A stretch of DNA of 24,600 bases from a virus. Under the pieces are notes generated by a model that saw only the letters and a list, made by a program, of their open reading frames with translations, had not been told where the DNA came from and made no database searches. A program made the translations under genes and the position numbers. This document shows, piece after piece, positions 13,690-21,700 of this stretch (position 1 is its first letter; every line of letters begins with the position of its first letter). The stretch spans positions 1 through 24,600 of the IMG/VR virus record IMGVR_UViG_3300042308_000062, one strand, 5' to 3'.

Positions 13690-14612
13690 CCACTACCGGA
13701 ACCACACTGTTCAACATGGACTTCACGGAGATCGCCGAGGAAGCGTGGGAGCGTGCGGGCCGAGAAATGCGTTCTGGTTATGACCTGCGTACAGCGCGTC
13801 GTTCAATGAACCTGATGACGATTGAGTGGCAGTCTAAGGGTATTAACATGTGGACAATGGAGCAGGGAATCATTAACCTGACTCCGGGGCTTAGTACGTA
13901 CGCCCTACCAACGGACACGATTGACTTGCTAGAACACGTCATTCGTACTGGGTCCAACACTGCGTCTACGCAGGCGGACTTAACCATTACACGCATTAGC
14001 GTCTCTACTTATGCAACTATTCCAAACAAGCTTAGCCAAGCTCGCCCAATTCAAGTCTGGATTCAAAGACTCTCTGGCGAAACTAATCCTACGAATTCGG
14101 TCTTGGTGGGCGCGATTACGTCAACGGACACCACAATAACGCTTAGCACGGTAGTTGGGTTAGCGAACGCGGGCTTTATCCGTCTTGGCACAGAAGACAT
14201 CTACTACACGTACGTAACAGGTAATACCTTAGGCGGCGTGTTCCGTGGTCAGAATAACACTACGGCAGCGGCACAAACGGATGGTACTGCGGTCTTTGTG
14301 CCTCAACTACCAGCCGTGACTGTCTGGCCTACCCCTGATAACTCAACGCCCTACCAGTTCGTATACTGGAGGCTTAGGCGCGTTCAAGACGCTGGCGCAG
14401 GTGTAAATACCGCCGACATGAATTTTCGCTTCCTACCATGTTTGGTAGCGGGCTTGGCGTATAACATTGCGGTCAAGGTCCCCGAATTGATGCCCCGAGT
14501 AGAAATGCTCAAGATGATGTACAACGAGGCGTTTGAAATTGCTGCTGGCGAAGACAGAGAGAAAGCCGCAGTTCGGTTTGTACCGCGTCAACAGTTTATT
14601 GGTAGCACGTAA
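13686..14612 (+). CDS. Head-tail connector (adaptor) type protein with inserted beta segment
   Basis: A 308-residue protein with the usual build of connector or adaptor subunits: an N-terminal helical bundle (TEIAEEAWERAGREMRSG, TARRSMNLMTIEWQSKGINM), a strand-rich middle (NLTPGLSTYALPTDTIDLLE), and a helical C-terminus (LAYNIAVKVPELMPRVEMLK). Between residues about 133 and 207 lies a Thr/Gly-rich segment that looks inserted. Connectors sit under the portal and join the tail. The start is ATGA overlapping the preceding gene, and the stop is TAATG with the next. The 279-residue protein at 15457 has a comparable plan, so they are probably partner connectors. Exact homologue not assigned. Confidence 0.8.
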   Translation: MTTTGTTLFNMDFTEIAEEAWERAGREMRSGYDLRTARRSMNLMTIEWQSKGINMWTMEQGIINLTPGLSTYALPTDTIDLLEHVIRTGSNTASTQADLTITRISVSTYATIPNKLSQARPIQVWIQRLSGETNPTNSVLVGAITSTDTTITLSTVVGLANAGFIRLGTEDIYYTYVTGNTLGGVFRGQNNTTAAAQTDGTAVFVPQLPAVTVWPTPDNSTPYQFVYWRLRRVQDAGAGVNTADMNFRFLPCLVAGLAYNIAVKVPELMPRVEMLKMMYNEAFEIAAGEDREKAAVRFVPRQQFIGST

Positions 14613-14995
14613 TGGGGAATAGGTTTGCATCGGGCAAAAAAGCGATTGCCATGTGCGACCGCTGTGGCCAGCAATACCTACTCAAAAAGCTTAAAACAGA
14701 AGTTATTAAGCAGAGAAAGTATCAGTTGTTGGTTTGCCCTGAGTGCTGGGACCCCGACCAGCCCCAGTTGATGCTTGGTACATTTCCTGTGGACGATCCA
14801 CAAGCTTTGCGTAATCCACGCAAGGATACAACGTACGTTACGGCAGGCGTAAACAGTATTGGTAGTTTGACTGGTGGTTCGCGAGATATTCAGTGGGGTT
14901 GGCAGCCCGTGGGCGGGTCTAGATTAAATGATGATGGATTGACACCAAACTACTTGGTGGCAACGACATTTGTTGGTACAGTAACGGTATCTTAA
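14612..14995 (+). CDS. Zinc-ribbon virion-operon protein
   Basis: A 127-residue protein with two knuckles, CDRC (Cys15, Cys18) and CPEC (Cys42, Cys45), spaced as a zinc ribbon. The region after it, DPDQPQLMLGTFPVDDPQAL then RNPRKD, is well conserved in similar phage proteins. The C-terminal half is Gly/Ser-rich and loosely structured (GGSRDIQWGWQPVGG). The gene overlaps the connector gene by one base and is followed by AAGGAG for the next. Placed between connectors, it may be a head-completion or tail-attachment factor. A nucleic-acid-binding role is also possible. Confidence 0.85.
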   Translation: MGNRFASGKKAIAMCDRCGQQYLLKKLKTEVIKQRKYQLLVCPECWDPDQPQLMLGTFPVDDPQALRNPRKDTTYVTAGVNSIGSLTGGSRDIQWGWQPVGGSRLNDDGLTPNYLVATTFVGTVTVS

Positions 14996-15005
14996 GGAGC
15001 TTAGA

Positions 15006-15194
15006 ATGGCATACACACGATCAGCCGACGGCATCGCTAAAAAAGGCAAGACCGAAGGCAAAAACTTGGGCAACAGCGGCCCTACCCAAAAAGAAATCAT
15101 GGGCGGCAAAGGTAAAGGTAAGGGTAAAACCAATGCCGATATGTTGTCTATGGGTCGTAACTTGGCAAAGATTGCCGCACAGAAACGAGGCTAA
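15006..15194 (+). CDS. Small basic Gly/Lys-rich protein with N-terminal KGKT motif
   Basis: A 62-residue protein that opens with RSADGIAKKGKTEGK, the same motif found at the ends of the proteins at 12068 and 12530, and then has a Gly/Lys repeat (GGKGKGKGKTNADMLSMGRN). It is basic and probably largely unstructured. AAGGAG lies 6 bases before the ATG, overlapping the stop of the zinc-ribbon gene. Function unknown. The recurrence of the motif at opposite ends of three separate small proteins argues that it is a real binding element. Confidence 0.75.
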   Translation: MAYTRSADGIAKKGKTEGKNLGNSGPTQKEIMGGKGKGKGKTNADMLSMGRNLAKIAAQKRG

Positions 15195-15196
15195 TC

Positions 15197-15460
15197 ATGG
15201 CTACATTTAGCAAAAAGATGATGGGTAAAGAAGTGGGCGATGCTGCGGTCTACGCTACACCCCATACTATGACGGGTAAAGTGGTTACAGCTTCTGAAAA
15301 CCCCGGCAGTGGTCCAGATCACAGCGATGCCGGAACAGTCAATATGGCTGTAGGTAACGTCTATCGTCGCTCACAACCAGCAGCTAAAACAACTGGTATC
15401 AAAATGCGTGGCGCAGGTGCGGCTACTAAAGGCTTTATGTCAAGAGGCCCGATGGCATGA
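15197..15460 (+). CDS. Small hypothetical protein, 87 residues
   Basis: An 87-residue basic, Gly/Ala/Met-rich protein with segments KEVGDAAVYATPHTMTGKVV and HSDAGTVNMAVGNVYRRSQP and a C-terminal GAATKGFMSRGPM. It has no Cys and no membrane segment. GAGG lies upstream of the ATG, two bases after the preceding stop. Its last codons overlap the start of the 279-residue connector-like gene by four bases. I do not recognise a family; similar Lys/Gly/Met-rich ends occur in the neighbouring basic proteins. Confidence 0.7.
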   Translation: MATFSKKMMGKEVGDAAVYATPHTMTGKVVTASENPGSGPDHSDAGTVNMAVGNVYRRSQPAAKTTGIKMRGAGAATKGFMSRGPMA

Positions 15461-16296
15461 ACTACAGTGAGCTTGTCACGCAGGTAAGCGATTACTGCGA
15501 GAACTCTTTCCCAACTGACAATATGAATGTGTTCATTCGTCAGGCGGAGCAGCGCATCTATAACACCGCGCAGCCTGCTAATTTGCGAAAGAACGTGACG
15601 GGCGCATTAACCACTGGTAATAAGTACCTCCAGTGCCCGACAGACTTTCTGTCGGTATATAGCCTTGCCGTATATCCGTATAACACTACAACTGCTACAG
15701 GAACATCTGGGCAGAAAACAATTGTGGTGGCTAGTACGACAGGTATTGCTGTGGGCCAGCAGGCAACTGGGACAGGGATTGGCACTAATGCACAGGTTCG
15801 TAGCATTGCTGGAACCACAATCACATTAACTGTTGCAAATAGCGGTACGGTATCAGGCTCTATTGTCTTCCAAGGTGATTACTTGTATCTCTTGAACAAG
15901 GACGTTAACTTCATCCGTGAAGCTTATCCCTTGTCTGCACAGGTCAGTGAACCCAAACACTACGCAATCTTTGGCCCTCGGTCAGATGATGTAAATGAAT
16001 TGACGTTCATTGTTGGGCCTACTCCAAGTGCCGCATACATTGCAGAACTTCACTACAACTACTACCCCGAGTCAATTGTTACCGCCGGCACCACTTGGCT
16101 GGGTGATAATTTTGATTCTGTATTGTTGTATGGAACTATCTGTGAGGCTTACACCTACATGAAGGGTGATGGGGATATGGTTAAGCTGGCTCAAGATCGC
16201 TATGTACAAGCTATTGCTCTGTATAAAAACTTGTCAGATGGAAAACAGCGCGCGGACGCATTTCGTGACGGTCAGCTACGGGTGGCAGTTTCATGA
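15457..16296 (+). CDS. Second connector or tail-tube-type protein with inserted beta segment
   Basis: A 279-residue protein beginning with a helical region (MNYSELVTQVSDYCENSFPT, FIRQAEQRIYNTAQPANLRK) and a strand core (YLQCPTDFLSVYSLAVYPYN). It ends with a helical C-terminal segment (KLAQDRYVQAIALYKNLSDG). This plan is common in phage connector, stopper or tail-tubular proteins. Residues about 79-138 form a Thr/Gly-rich beta insertion like the one in the 13686 protein. The ATGA overlap with the preceding gene and AGAGG support the start. The HNH gene begins inside its last codons. Confidence 0.75.
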   Translation: MNYSELVTQVSDYCENSFPTDNMNVFIRQAEQRIYNTAQPANLRKNVTGALTTGNKYLQCPTDFLSVYSLAVYPYNTTTATGTSGQKTIVVASTTGIAVGQQATGTGIGTNAQVRSIAGTTITLTVANSGTVSGSIVFQGDYLYLLNKDVNFIREAYPLSAQVSEPKHYAIFGPRSDDVNELTFIVGPTPSAAYIAELHYNYYPESIVTAGTTWLGDNFDSVLLYGTICEAYTYMKGDGDMVKLAQDRYVQAIALYKNLSDGKQRADAFRDGQLRVAVS

Positions 16297-16922
16297 AAAA
16301 ACTAACACGCCAAGAAGCCAAAGCAGCGGGTATTTCTCGTTGTTTTGGTAGCACGTGTTCCAAACACCCAGATTTAAATGGCGAAAGATATGTATCAGGT
16401 TCATGCGTTGCGTGCGCGACCGAACATACCAAGGCTTCCCGTAAGGCCAACCCAGAGCGCACTAAAGCGCATGAGCAAAAACGTAGGGTTTTAGTGAAGC
16501 GTACACCCGAACTTAAAGCCAAAAAGAATGCTCAAGATGCGGCATACCGCCAAGCAAACAAAGAACAATGTACCGCAACTATTAGACTATGGCGTGAAAA
16601 AAACCGCGCACTGTCTAATTCGTATGTGCGCAAATCAAAAGCCAAGAACCCAGCAATTGTTTTAGCTAACACTGTAAAACGCCGTTTGGCAAAGTTACAC
16701 CGCACACCATCTTGGCTTACTACTGAAGATCATTGGATGATTGAGCAGGCTTATGAACTAGCTGCACTGCGGGCTAAATTATTTGGGTTTTCTTGGCATG
16801 TAGATCACGTAATACCACTGCAAGGGAAACTTGTGTCTGGTTTGCATACCCCATACAATTTGCAAGTAATCCCCGGAACGGAAAACGTGCGCAAATCAAA
16901 TACATTTGGGGCTGTTTCATGA
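16293..16922 (+). CDS. HNH endonuclease with N-terminal zinc finger
   Basis: A 209-residue nuclease-like protein. The N-terminus has a CX4C...CX2C cluster (Cys17, Cys22, Cys38, Cys41). A long basic helical linker follows. The C-terminus holds the HNH signature: WHVDHVIPLQGKLVSG (His169, Asp171-His172), NLQVIPG (Asn189) and ENVRKSN (Asn198, Asn203). It would cut DNA. Freestanding HNH genes in virion operons are usually mobile endonucleases that spread by cutting genomes without them. The gene fits by 4-base overlaps at the start and 4 bases with the next ATG at the end, so it does not break either neighbour. Confidence 0.9.
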   Translation: MKKLTRQEAKAAGISRCFGSTCSKHPDLNGERYVSGSCVACATEHTKASRKANPERTKAHEQKRRVLVKRTPELKAKKNAQDAAYRQANKEQCTATIRLWREKNRALSNSYVRKSKAKNPAIVLANTVKRRLAKLHRTPSWLTTEDHWMIEQAYELAALRAKLFGFSWHVDHVIPLQGKLVSGLHTPYNLQVIPGTENVRKSNTFGAVS

Positions 16923-17335
16923 GTAACATTCTCCAAACCCAGACCACTAGCTTTAAAACAGAGCTATACACGGGCGTTCACAACTTAGCTACCAATACGC
17001 TAAAGATCGCCTTGTACACGGCTGCGGCTAATTTAAACGAGGCAACCACTGTTTACACGACAACCGCAGAGGTAACGGGTACTGGTTATGTGGCTGGTGG
17101 CGTAACGCTGACAGGCGTAACCATTAGCTCTTCTGGGTATACAGCTTTTGTAGACTTTGCTGATGTGGTATTTAACGCTTCAGTAACTGCCCGCTGTGCT
17201 TTGATCTATAACGTCACGCAAGGTAATAAATCTATTGCGGTGTTGGACTTTGGGTCTGACAAAACATCTACAAATTTCACCATCACAATGCCTGCCAATA
17301 CAGCTACGGCGGCTCTTATTAGGAGTTCAAATTGA
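16919..17335 (+). CDS. Tail or structural protein, first of a related pair
   Basis: A 138-residue Thr/Ala/Gly-rich protein. I chose the ATG at 16919, in the ATGA overlap with the HNH stop; the upstream ATG at 16793 runs inside the HNH gene. Core blocks (TSFKTELYTGVHNLATNTLK, LKIALYTAAANLNEATTVYT, GYVAGGVTLTGVT, ALIYNVTQGNKSIAVLDF, TITMPANTATAALIR) match the protein at 17527 in order. It is probably beta-rich and surface-exposed. Proteins of this plan occur near fibre genes in many phages; no specific function is known to me. Confidence 0.75.
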   Translation: MSNILQTQTTSFKTELYTGVHNLATNTLKIALYTAAANLNEATTVYTTTAEVTGTGYVAGGVTLTGVTISSSGYTAFVDFADVVFNASVTARCALIYNVTQGNKSIAVLDFGSDKTSTNFTITMPANTATAALIRSSN

Positions 17336-17523
17336 TTGTTACAACAACCAAAGGTGACATGGACGAATCATTGCTTGAAAAGCGTGAAGGTTCATTGGAT
17401 AATGACAACGAAACGACCACATGGGTGGAGTATTGGTTGGACGGCGAATTAGTACATCGTTCTGCTCATGTGGCTTTGAAAAAATCCATGTTAGCGGGTC
17501 TTGAAGCAGCATCACTAGGATAA
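17332..17523 (+). CDS. Small hypothetical protein, TTG start, between the paired tail proteins
   Basis: A 63-residue acidic-to-neutral protein with KGDMDESLLEKREGSLDNDN and TTTWVEYWLDGELVHRSAHV. The start is TTG at 17332; AGGAG lies just upstream at 17321-17325, and the start overlaps the previous stop, so TTG is favoured over the ATG at 17359. The WVEYWLDGELVHRS block looks like a beta-strand pair conserved in small phage proteins. Sitting between two related structural genes it may be an assembly helper or a recent insertion. Function unknown. Confidence 0.7.
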   Translation: MIVTTTKGDMDESLLEKREGSLDNDNETTTWVEYWLDGELVHRSAHVALKKSMLAGLEAASLG

Positions 17524-17526
17524 ATC

Positions 17527-18027
17527 ATGGCGAATACTCAAAGTATGTGTACCTCCTTCATGGGAGAGTTACTAAACGGCGGTCATCAATTTGGCACTAT
17601 TACGTTGACCAGCAGGGGTAGCTTAACCGCACCCACAAAAGATACGTTTAAGGCGGCTTTGTATTTGGTGGGCGCTACTGTTAACGCATCAACCACTGCA
17701 TACAGCGCAAGCAATGAAGTATCGTCAGCAAACTATTCGGCTGGTGGTGTGGCAATTACCAACGCCAATGTGCCTGTAGCTACAAACGCTTCAGCTACCG
17801 CAGGGGTGGCTTATTGGACTCCTTCGGCAAGTATTGTCTACGGGGCCACGGCAACACCTGTAACCTTTGCTGCTTTTGATGCGGTGTTGATTTACAACTC
17901 TACACAGGGCAACACAGCGGTTAGCGTTCACACATTCAGTAGCCAGACCATTACGTCCGGGGTGTTTACGTTGACGATGCCGACAAGTTCAACGACAACT
18001 GCGTTATTGCGTTTGTCTACAACTTGA
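17527..18027 (+). CDS. Tail or structural protein, second of a related pair
   Basis: A 166-residue Thr/Ser/Ala-rich protein with the same block order as the protein at 16919: TSFMGELLNGGHQFG, FKAALYLVGATVNASTTAYS, YSAGGVAITNANV, AVLIYNSTQGNTAVSVHTF and FTLTMPTSSTTTALLRL. It is longer by about 28 residues, mainly through a middle insertion (YWTPSASIVYGATATPVTF). TAGGA precedes the ATG. The pair most likely arose by duplication with the 63-residue gene between. Role in the tail or at the fibre base is inferred from position. Confidence 0.75.
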   Translation: MANTQSMCTSFMGELLNGGHQFGTITLTSRGSLTAPTKDTFKAALYLVGATVNASTTAYSASNEVSSANYSAGGVAITNANVPVATNASATAGVAYWTPSASIVYGATATPVTFAAFDAVLIYNSTQGNTAVSVHTFSSQTITSGVFTLTMPTSSTTTALLRLSTT

Positions 18028-18031
18028 TGTC

Positions 18032-18751
18032 ATGTCTCTTGGATGGGGCGATGGTACATGGGGTAGTAGTGTCTGGGGCGGCGGTGAACTTGCCATCACG
18101 GGCGTTGAAGCAACGGGCGCAGTTGGGTTAGTAAAGGTAAGTGTTGAGGTAGCTCTCTCAGGTGTAACGGCATCTGGGTTGGTTGGGACGGTTGTAGCAA
18201 GCACTGAGACAGCTATCACAGGCGTTGAAGCCACAGGAGCCGTAGGGTCAGTAGGTATTGAAAAAGCAATAGCCCTGACAGGTGTTCAAGCAACCGGCGA
18301 GGTCGGAACGGTAGTAAGTAGTACAGCGATAGCTCTGACGGGTGTATCGGCAACGGGTGATGTAGGAACGGTCGTACCATCGTACATTATTGTTGAGAAT
18401 GGGACTTTTGCCAGCGGGTTTGTTGGGACGGTGGTTCCAGCGTTCTCCGTAGCTTTGACAGGTGTGGTATCGGCGGGTGCGGTTGGAACACTGGGTGTTT
18501 TGCATTCTCCGGCTTTAACGGGTGTAGCTGCAACAGGCGCAGTTGGGTCGGTAGGAATTAACAAGTCAATAGCCTTAACGGGCGTATCGGCAACTGGAGC
18601 GGTTAACGCATTTTCACAGGCGTTTGGGTGGAGTGTTATAGATGACACGCAGACCGCAAACTGGCAGAATATTGGTAACACGCAGACCGCAAACTGGCAG
18701 ACTATTGGTAATACACAGACAGCGGCATGGGCTGATGTTTCAACGAATTAG
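18032..18751 (+). CDS. Repeat protein with 20-residue tandem units
   Basis: A 239-residue protein. A short Trp/Gly-rich start (LGWGDGTWGSSVWGGGEL) is followed by eight full tandem units of exactly 20 residues (residues 21-180), each of the form ALTGVxATGAVGTVxxSxxI, plus a partial ninth. It ends with three 11-residue units of the form NTQTANWQxIG. The regular beta-forming repeat suggests a solenoid or stalk, and the Trp-repeat end may bind a partner. The gene sits directly before the fibre gene. Start ATG at 18032; no strong ribosome site was noted. Confidence 0.75.
   Translation: MSLGWGDGTWGSSVWGGGELAITGVEATGAVGLVKVSVEVALSGVTASGLVGTVVASTETAITGVEATGAVGSVGIEKAIALTGVQATGEVGTVVSSTAIALTGVSATGDVGTVVPSYIIVENGTFASGFVGTVVPAFSVALTGVVSAGAVGTLGVLHSPALTGVAATGAVGSVGINKSIALTGVSATGAVNAFSQAFGWSVIDDTQTANWQNIGNTQTANWQTIGNTQTAAWADVSTN
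18092..18571 (+). repeat. Eight 60-bp in-frame tandem repeats
   Basis: Eight consecutive 60-bp units encode the 20-residue repeats, with a partial ninth to about 18612. Unit length is constant, but unit six (VENGTFASGFVGTVVPAFSV) has lost the ALTGV opening. Nucleotide divergence between units shows the array is not a very recent expansion. Confidence 0.75.
18644..18742 (+). repeat. Three 33-bp tandem repeats
   Basis: Three consecutive 33-bp units encode DTQTANWQNIG, NTQTANWQTIG and NTQTAAWADVS. The first two are nearly identical in DNA. Confidence 0.8.
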
Positions 18752-18760
18752 GAGTTTTAA

Positions 18761-21700
18761 ATGACTACAGGCGCAACGGGACAATTAGGTTTAGCTCTAC
18801 CAGTACAGGGTGAACTCTCCGGCACATGGGGCGATACCGTTAACAATGGTCTAACGCAATACATCAATATTGCTATTGCTGGTACGTTAACTCTGACCAA
18901 TGACGGTGCAGTAACTTTGGCTAACACCACTGGTGACGCTTCAGCTTCTAACATCACAACCACCCTGACAGGCGCTGGTACAGTTACAGCCCAGTTTGCC
19001 ATCGTGCGAGTTACGGGTACGCTGACCACTGCCAAGGTAGTCACGGCCCCAAGCTACAGCAAGACATACACAGTGGTGAACGCTGCCACGGGCGGCATCG
19101 TCACGTTTAAAGCATCAGGTCAGACTGGTGTATCTGTTGCTGTAGGTGAGACAGCGTTTGTTTACTTCAACGGCACAGACTATGTGAAGGTTGTTGGTAC
19201 TGCTACGGCTGGCGCGGCTGGTGGTTCTAACACTCAGGTTCAGTTCAACAGTTCCGGCATATTGGCTGGTTCTGCCAACATGACATTCAACGGCACTACG
19301 CTGACTGTTAATGACCTGACTGATTCCTCTTTGACTGCCACTCGGATTGTTTTTGCTGGTACGGCTGGTAACTTAAACGATTCAGCCAGCCTGACATGGA
19401 ACGGCACAACACTTAGCTCCACACAAGTCAACATCACAGGCCAAGGCACACTGCGCTTGGAAGATACAACTGGTGGTGAGTATGTTGGCCTTCGTTCGCC
19501 TTCAGCATTAGGTGCAAGCTACACACTGACATTCCCCGCAGATGACGGCACAAGCGGTCAGGCTCTGATTACGGACGGCTCTGGTGGTCTGTCTTGGTCT
19601 ACAGCGGCTTCTGGTGATGTGTACGGCCCAGCCTCTGCTACGGCTAACGGTATTGCTCTATTTGATGGTACGACAGGTAAGATCATTAAAGACTCAGCCG
19701 CGCAGGATGGTTTGATCCGTGGGATGACTATAGGTTTGGGTGGTGGTGCTATTGCTACTAGTACTACTGTCGGTTATCAGGCTTTGAATGGAGTTAATAC
19801 TGTTGGATTTAATGTTGCAATTGGGTATCAGGCTTTAGTAACTAGCACTTCAGGCGCAGCTAACACTGCTGTAGGCTATCAGGCTGGATATTCGGTTAAT
19901 GGGTCAAGTAATACTTTTGTTGGGGAAAGCGCTGGTACATCGGTTACTTCTGGAAGTTTTAACACGGCTATTGGTCGTCAGTCTGGTGGGGCAAACGCAG
20001 GTTCAACTGGCTCTAACAATTCTTCTCTTGGTTATCAAGCCCTTTTCTCCAACACCACAGCATCTAACAACACGGCAGTGGGCTATCAGGCGGCTTACAC
20101 AAACACTACGGGCATAAACAATACCGCCATTGGAATGTATGCCCTTTATGCTAACTCTACAGGGGCGCAAAATACTGCTGTAGGTTTTCAAGCCAACAAC
20201 TCCAACACCACAGGTGAATACAATGCGGTTCTTGGGCGTGATGCTCTTGTCCTCAATACAACAGGTTCTTATAACACTGCTTTAGGTAGTCAATCACTTC
20301 GCTCCAACACCACAGCATCTGACAACACTGCCATAGGTTATCAGGCGGCTTACTCAAATACCACAGGTACTGGTAACATTGCCGTTGGCACAGCCTCGCT
20401 TTACAGCAACACATCTACCTCATTCAACACTGCTGTGGGGTATTATGCCCTTAACGCAAGCACAGGGTCTGAGAACACTGCCGTTGGCACAGGCGCACTA
20501 GGAAGCAATCTTACTGGCTCTTACAATACGGGCATTGGCAGACACGCTTTAGTTTCGAATACCATAGCATCTCAAAATACAGCCGTAGGTTATGCAGCGG
20601 GATATAGTAATACCACGGGCATAGGTTTAACGGCAATAGGTTTTCAAGCGGCATACAGTAACAGTACAGGATCAACCTACAACACAGCAGTAGGTTATCA
20701 GGCTGGATATTCAACCACAACTGGTGTTTACAACGTATTCATTGGGGGTTACGAATCGGGCGCATATTCGGCTGGATTCTCAAACACCACTGGTGGCTAC
20801 AACGTAGGTCTAGGTAATGGCGCATTATCAAGAAACACCACAGCATCATTTAACACGGCTGTTGGCTATCGTTCTATGTACGCAAATACAACAGGAACAG
20901 AAAACACCTCAATGGGCCAAGGAACTATGTCGGGAAATACGACAGGTTCTTACAATGCCGCTTATGGCAACGGTGCATTAGGTAACAACTCTACAGGCGC
21001 TAACAATACAGCCTTGGGTTATTTTGCTCTTGTATCCAACACTACAGCATCTAGCAACACTGCTGTCGGTTATCAGGCGGGGTATAGCAATACAACAGGC
21101 GCATCCAATACAGTGGTTGGAAGCAGGGCCTTGTTTAACAATACAACAGGTTTTGGCAACACCGCAATTGGTGATGACGCGCTTTATACAAACAGTACCG
21201 CCTCATACAACACCGCAGTAGGACGGTATGCGGCTAGAGCAAACACCACTGGTGCAGGCATCACTGCCATCGGTCATCAGGCGCTTGCCTTCAACACCAC
21301 AGGCTCTGGAAACGTAGCGGTTGGTGGATACCAAGAAGGTGCTGGAGTGCTTGCCGCTTTGTACAACAACACCACAGGCTCACTTAACGTCGCTATGGGC
21401 GTAGGAGCATTAAGGGCTAACACTACAGGCTCTCAAAACACTGCTATTGGGCATCAAGCAGGTTATTCAAATACAACAACAATCGGAGGCGTAACGGCCT
21501 TGGGATATATCGCCTTGTATAGCAATACAACTGGCGCAGGAAATGTTGCTGTTGGAGCAGGTGCAGGCTATTCAATGGATGCGAACAGTTACAGCACCTA
21601 CATTGGACACTACACGGGCTACAACACAACGGGCGGTGGCAATACTTTTATTGGAAATTCTGGCTCTAATGGTTCTGTTGGTTGTGGTTTTTATATGACC

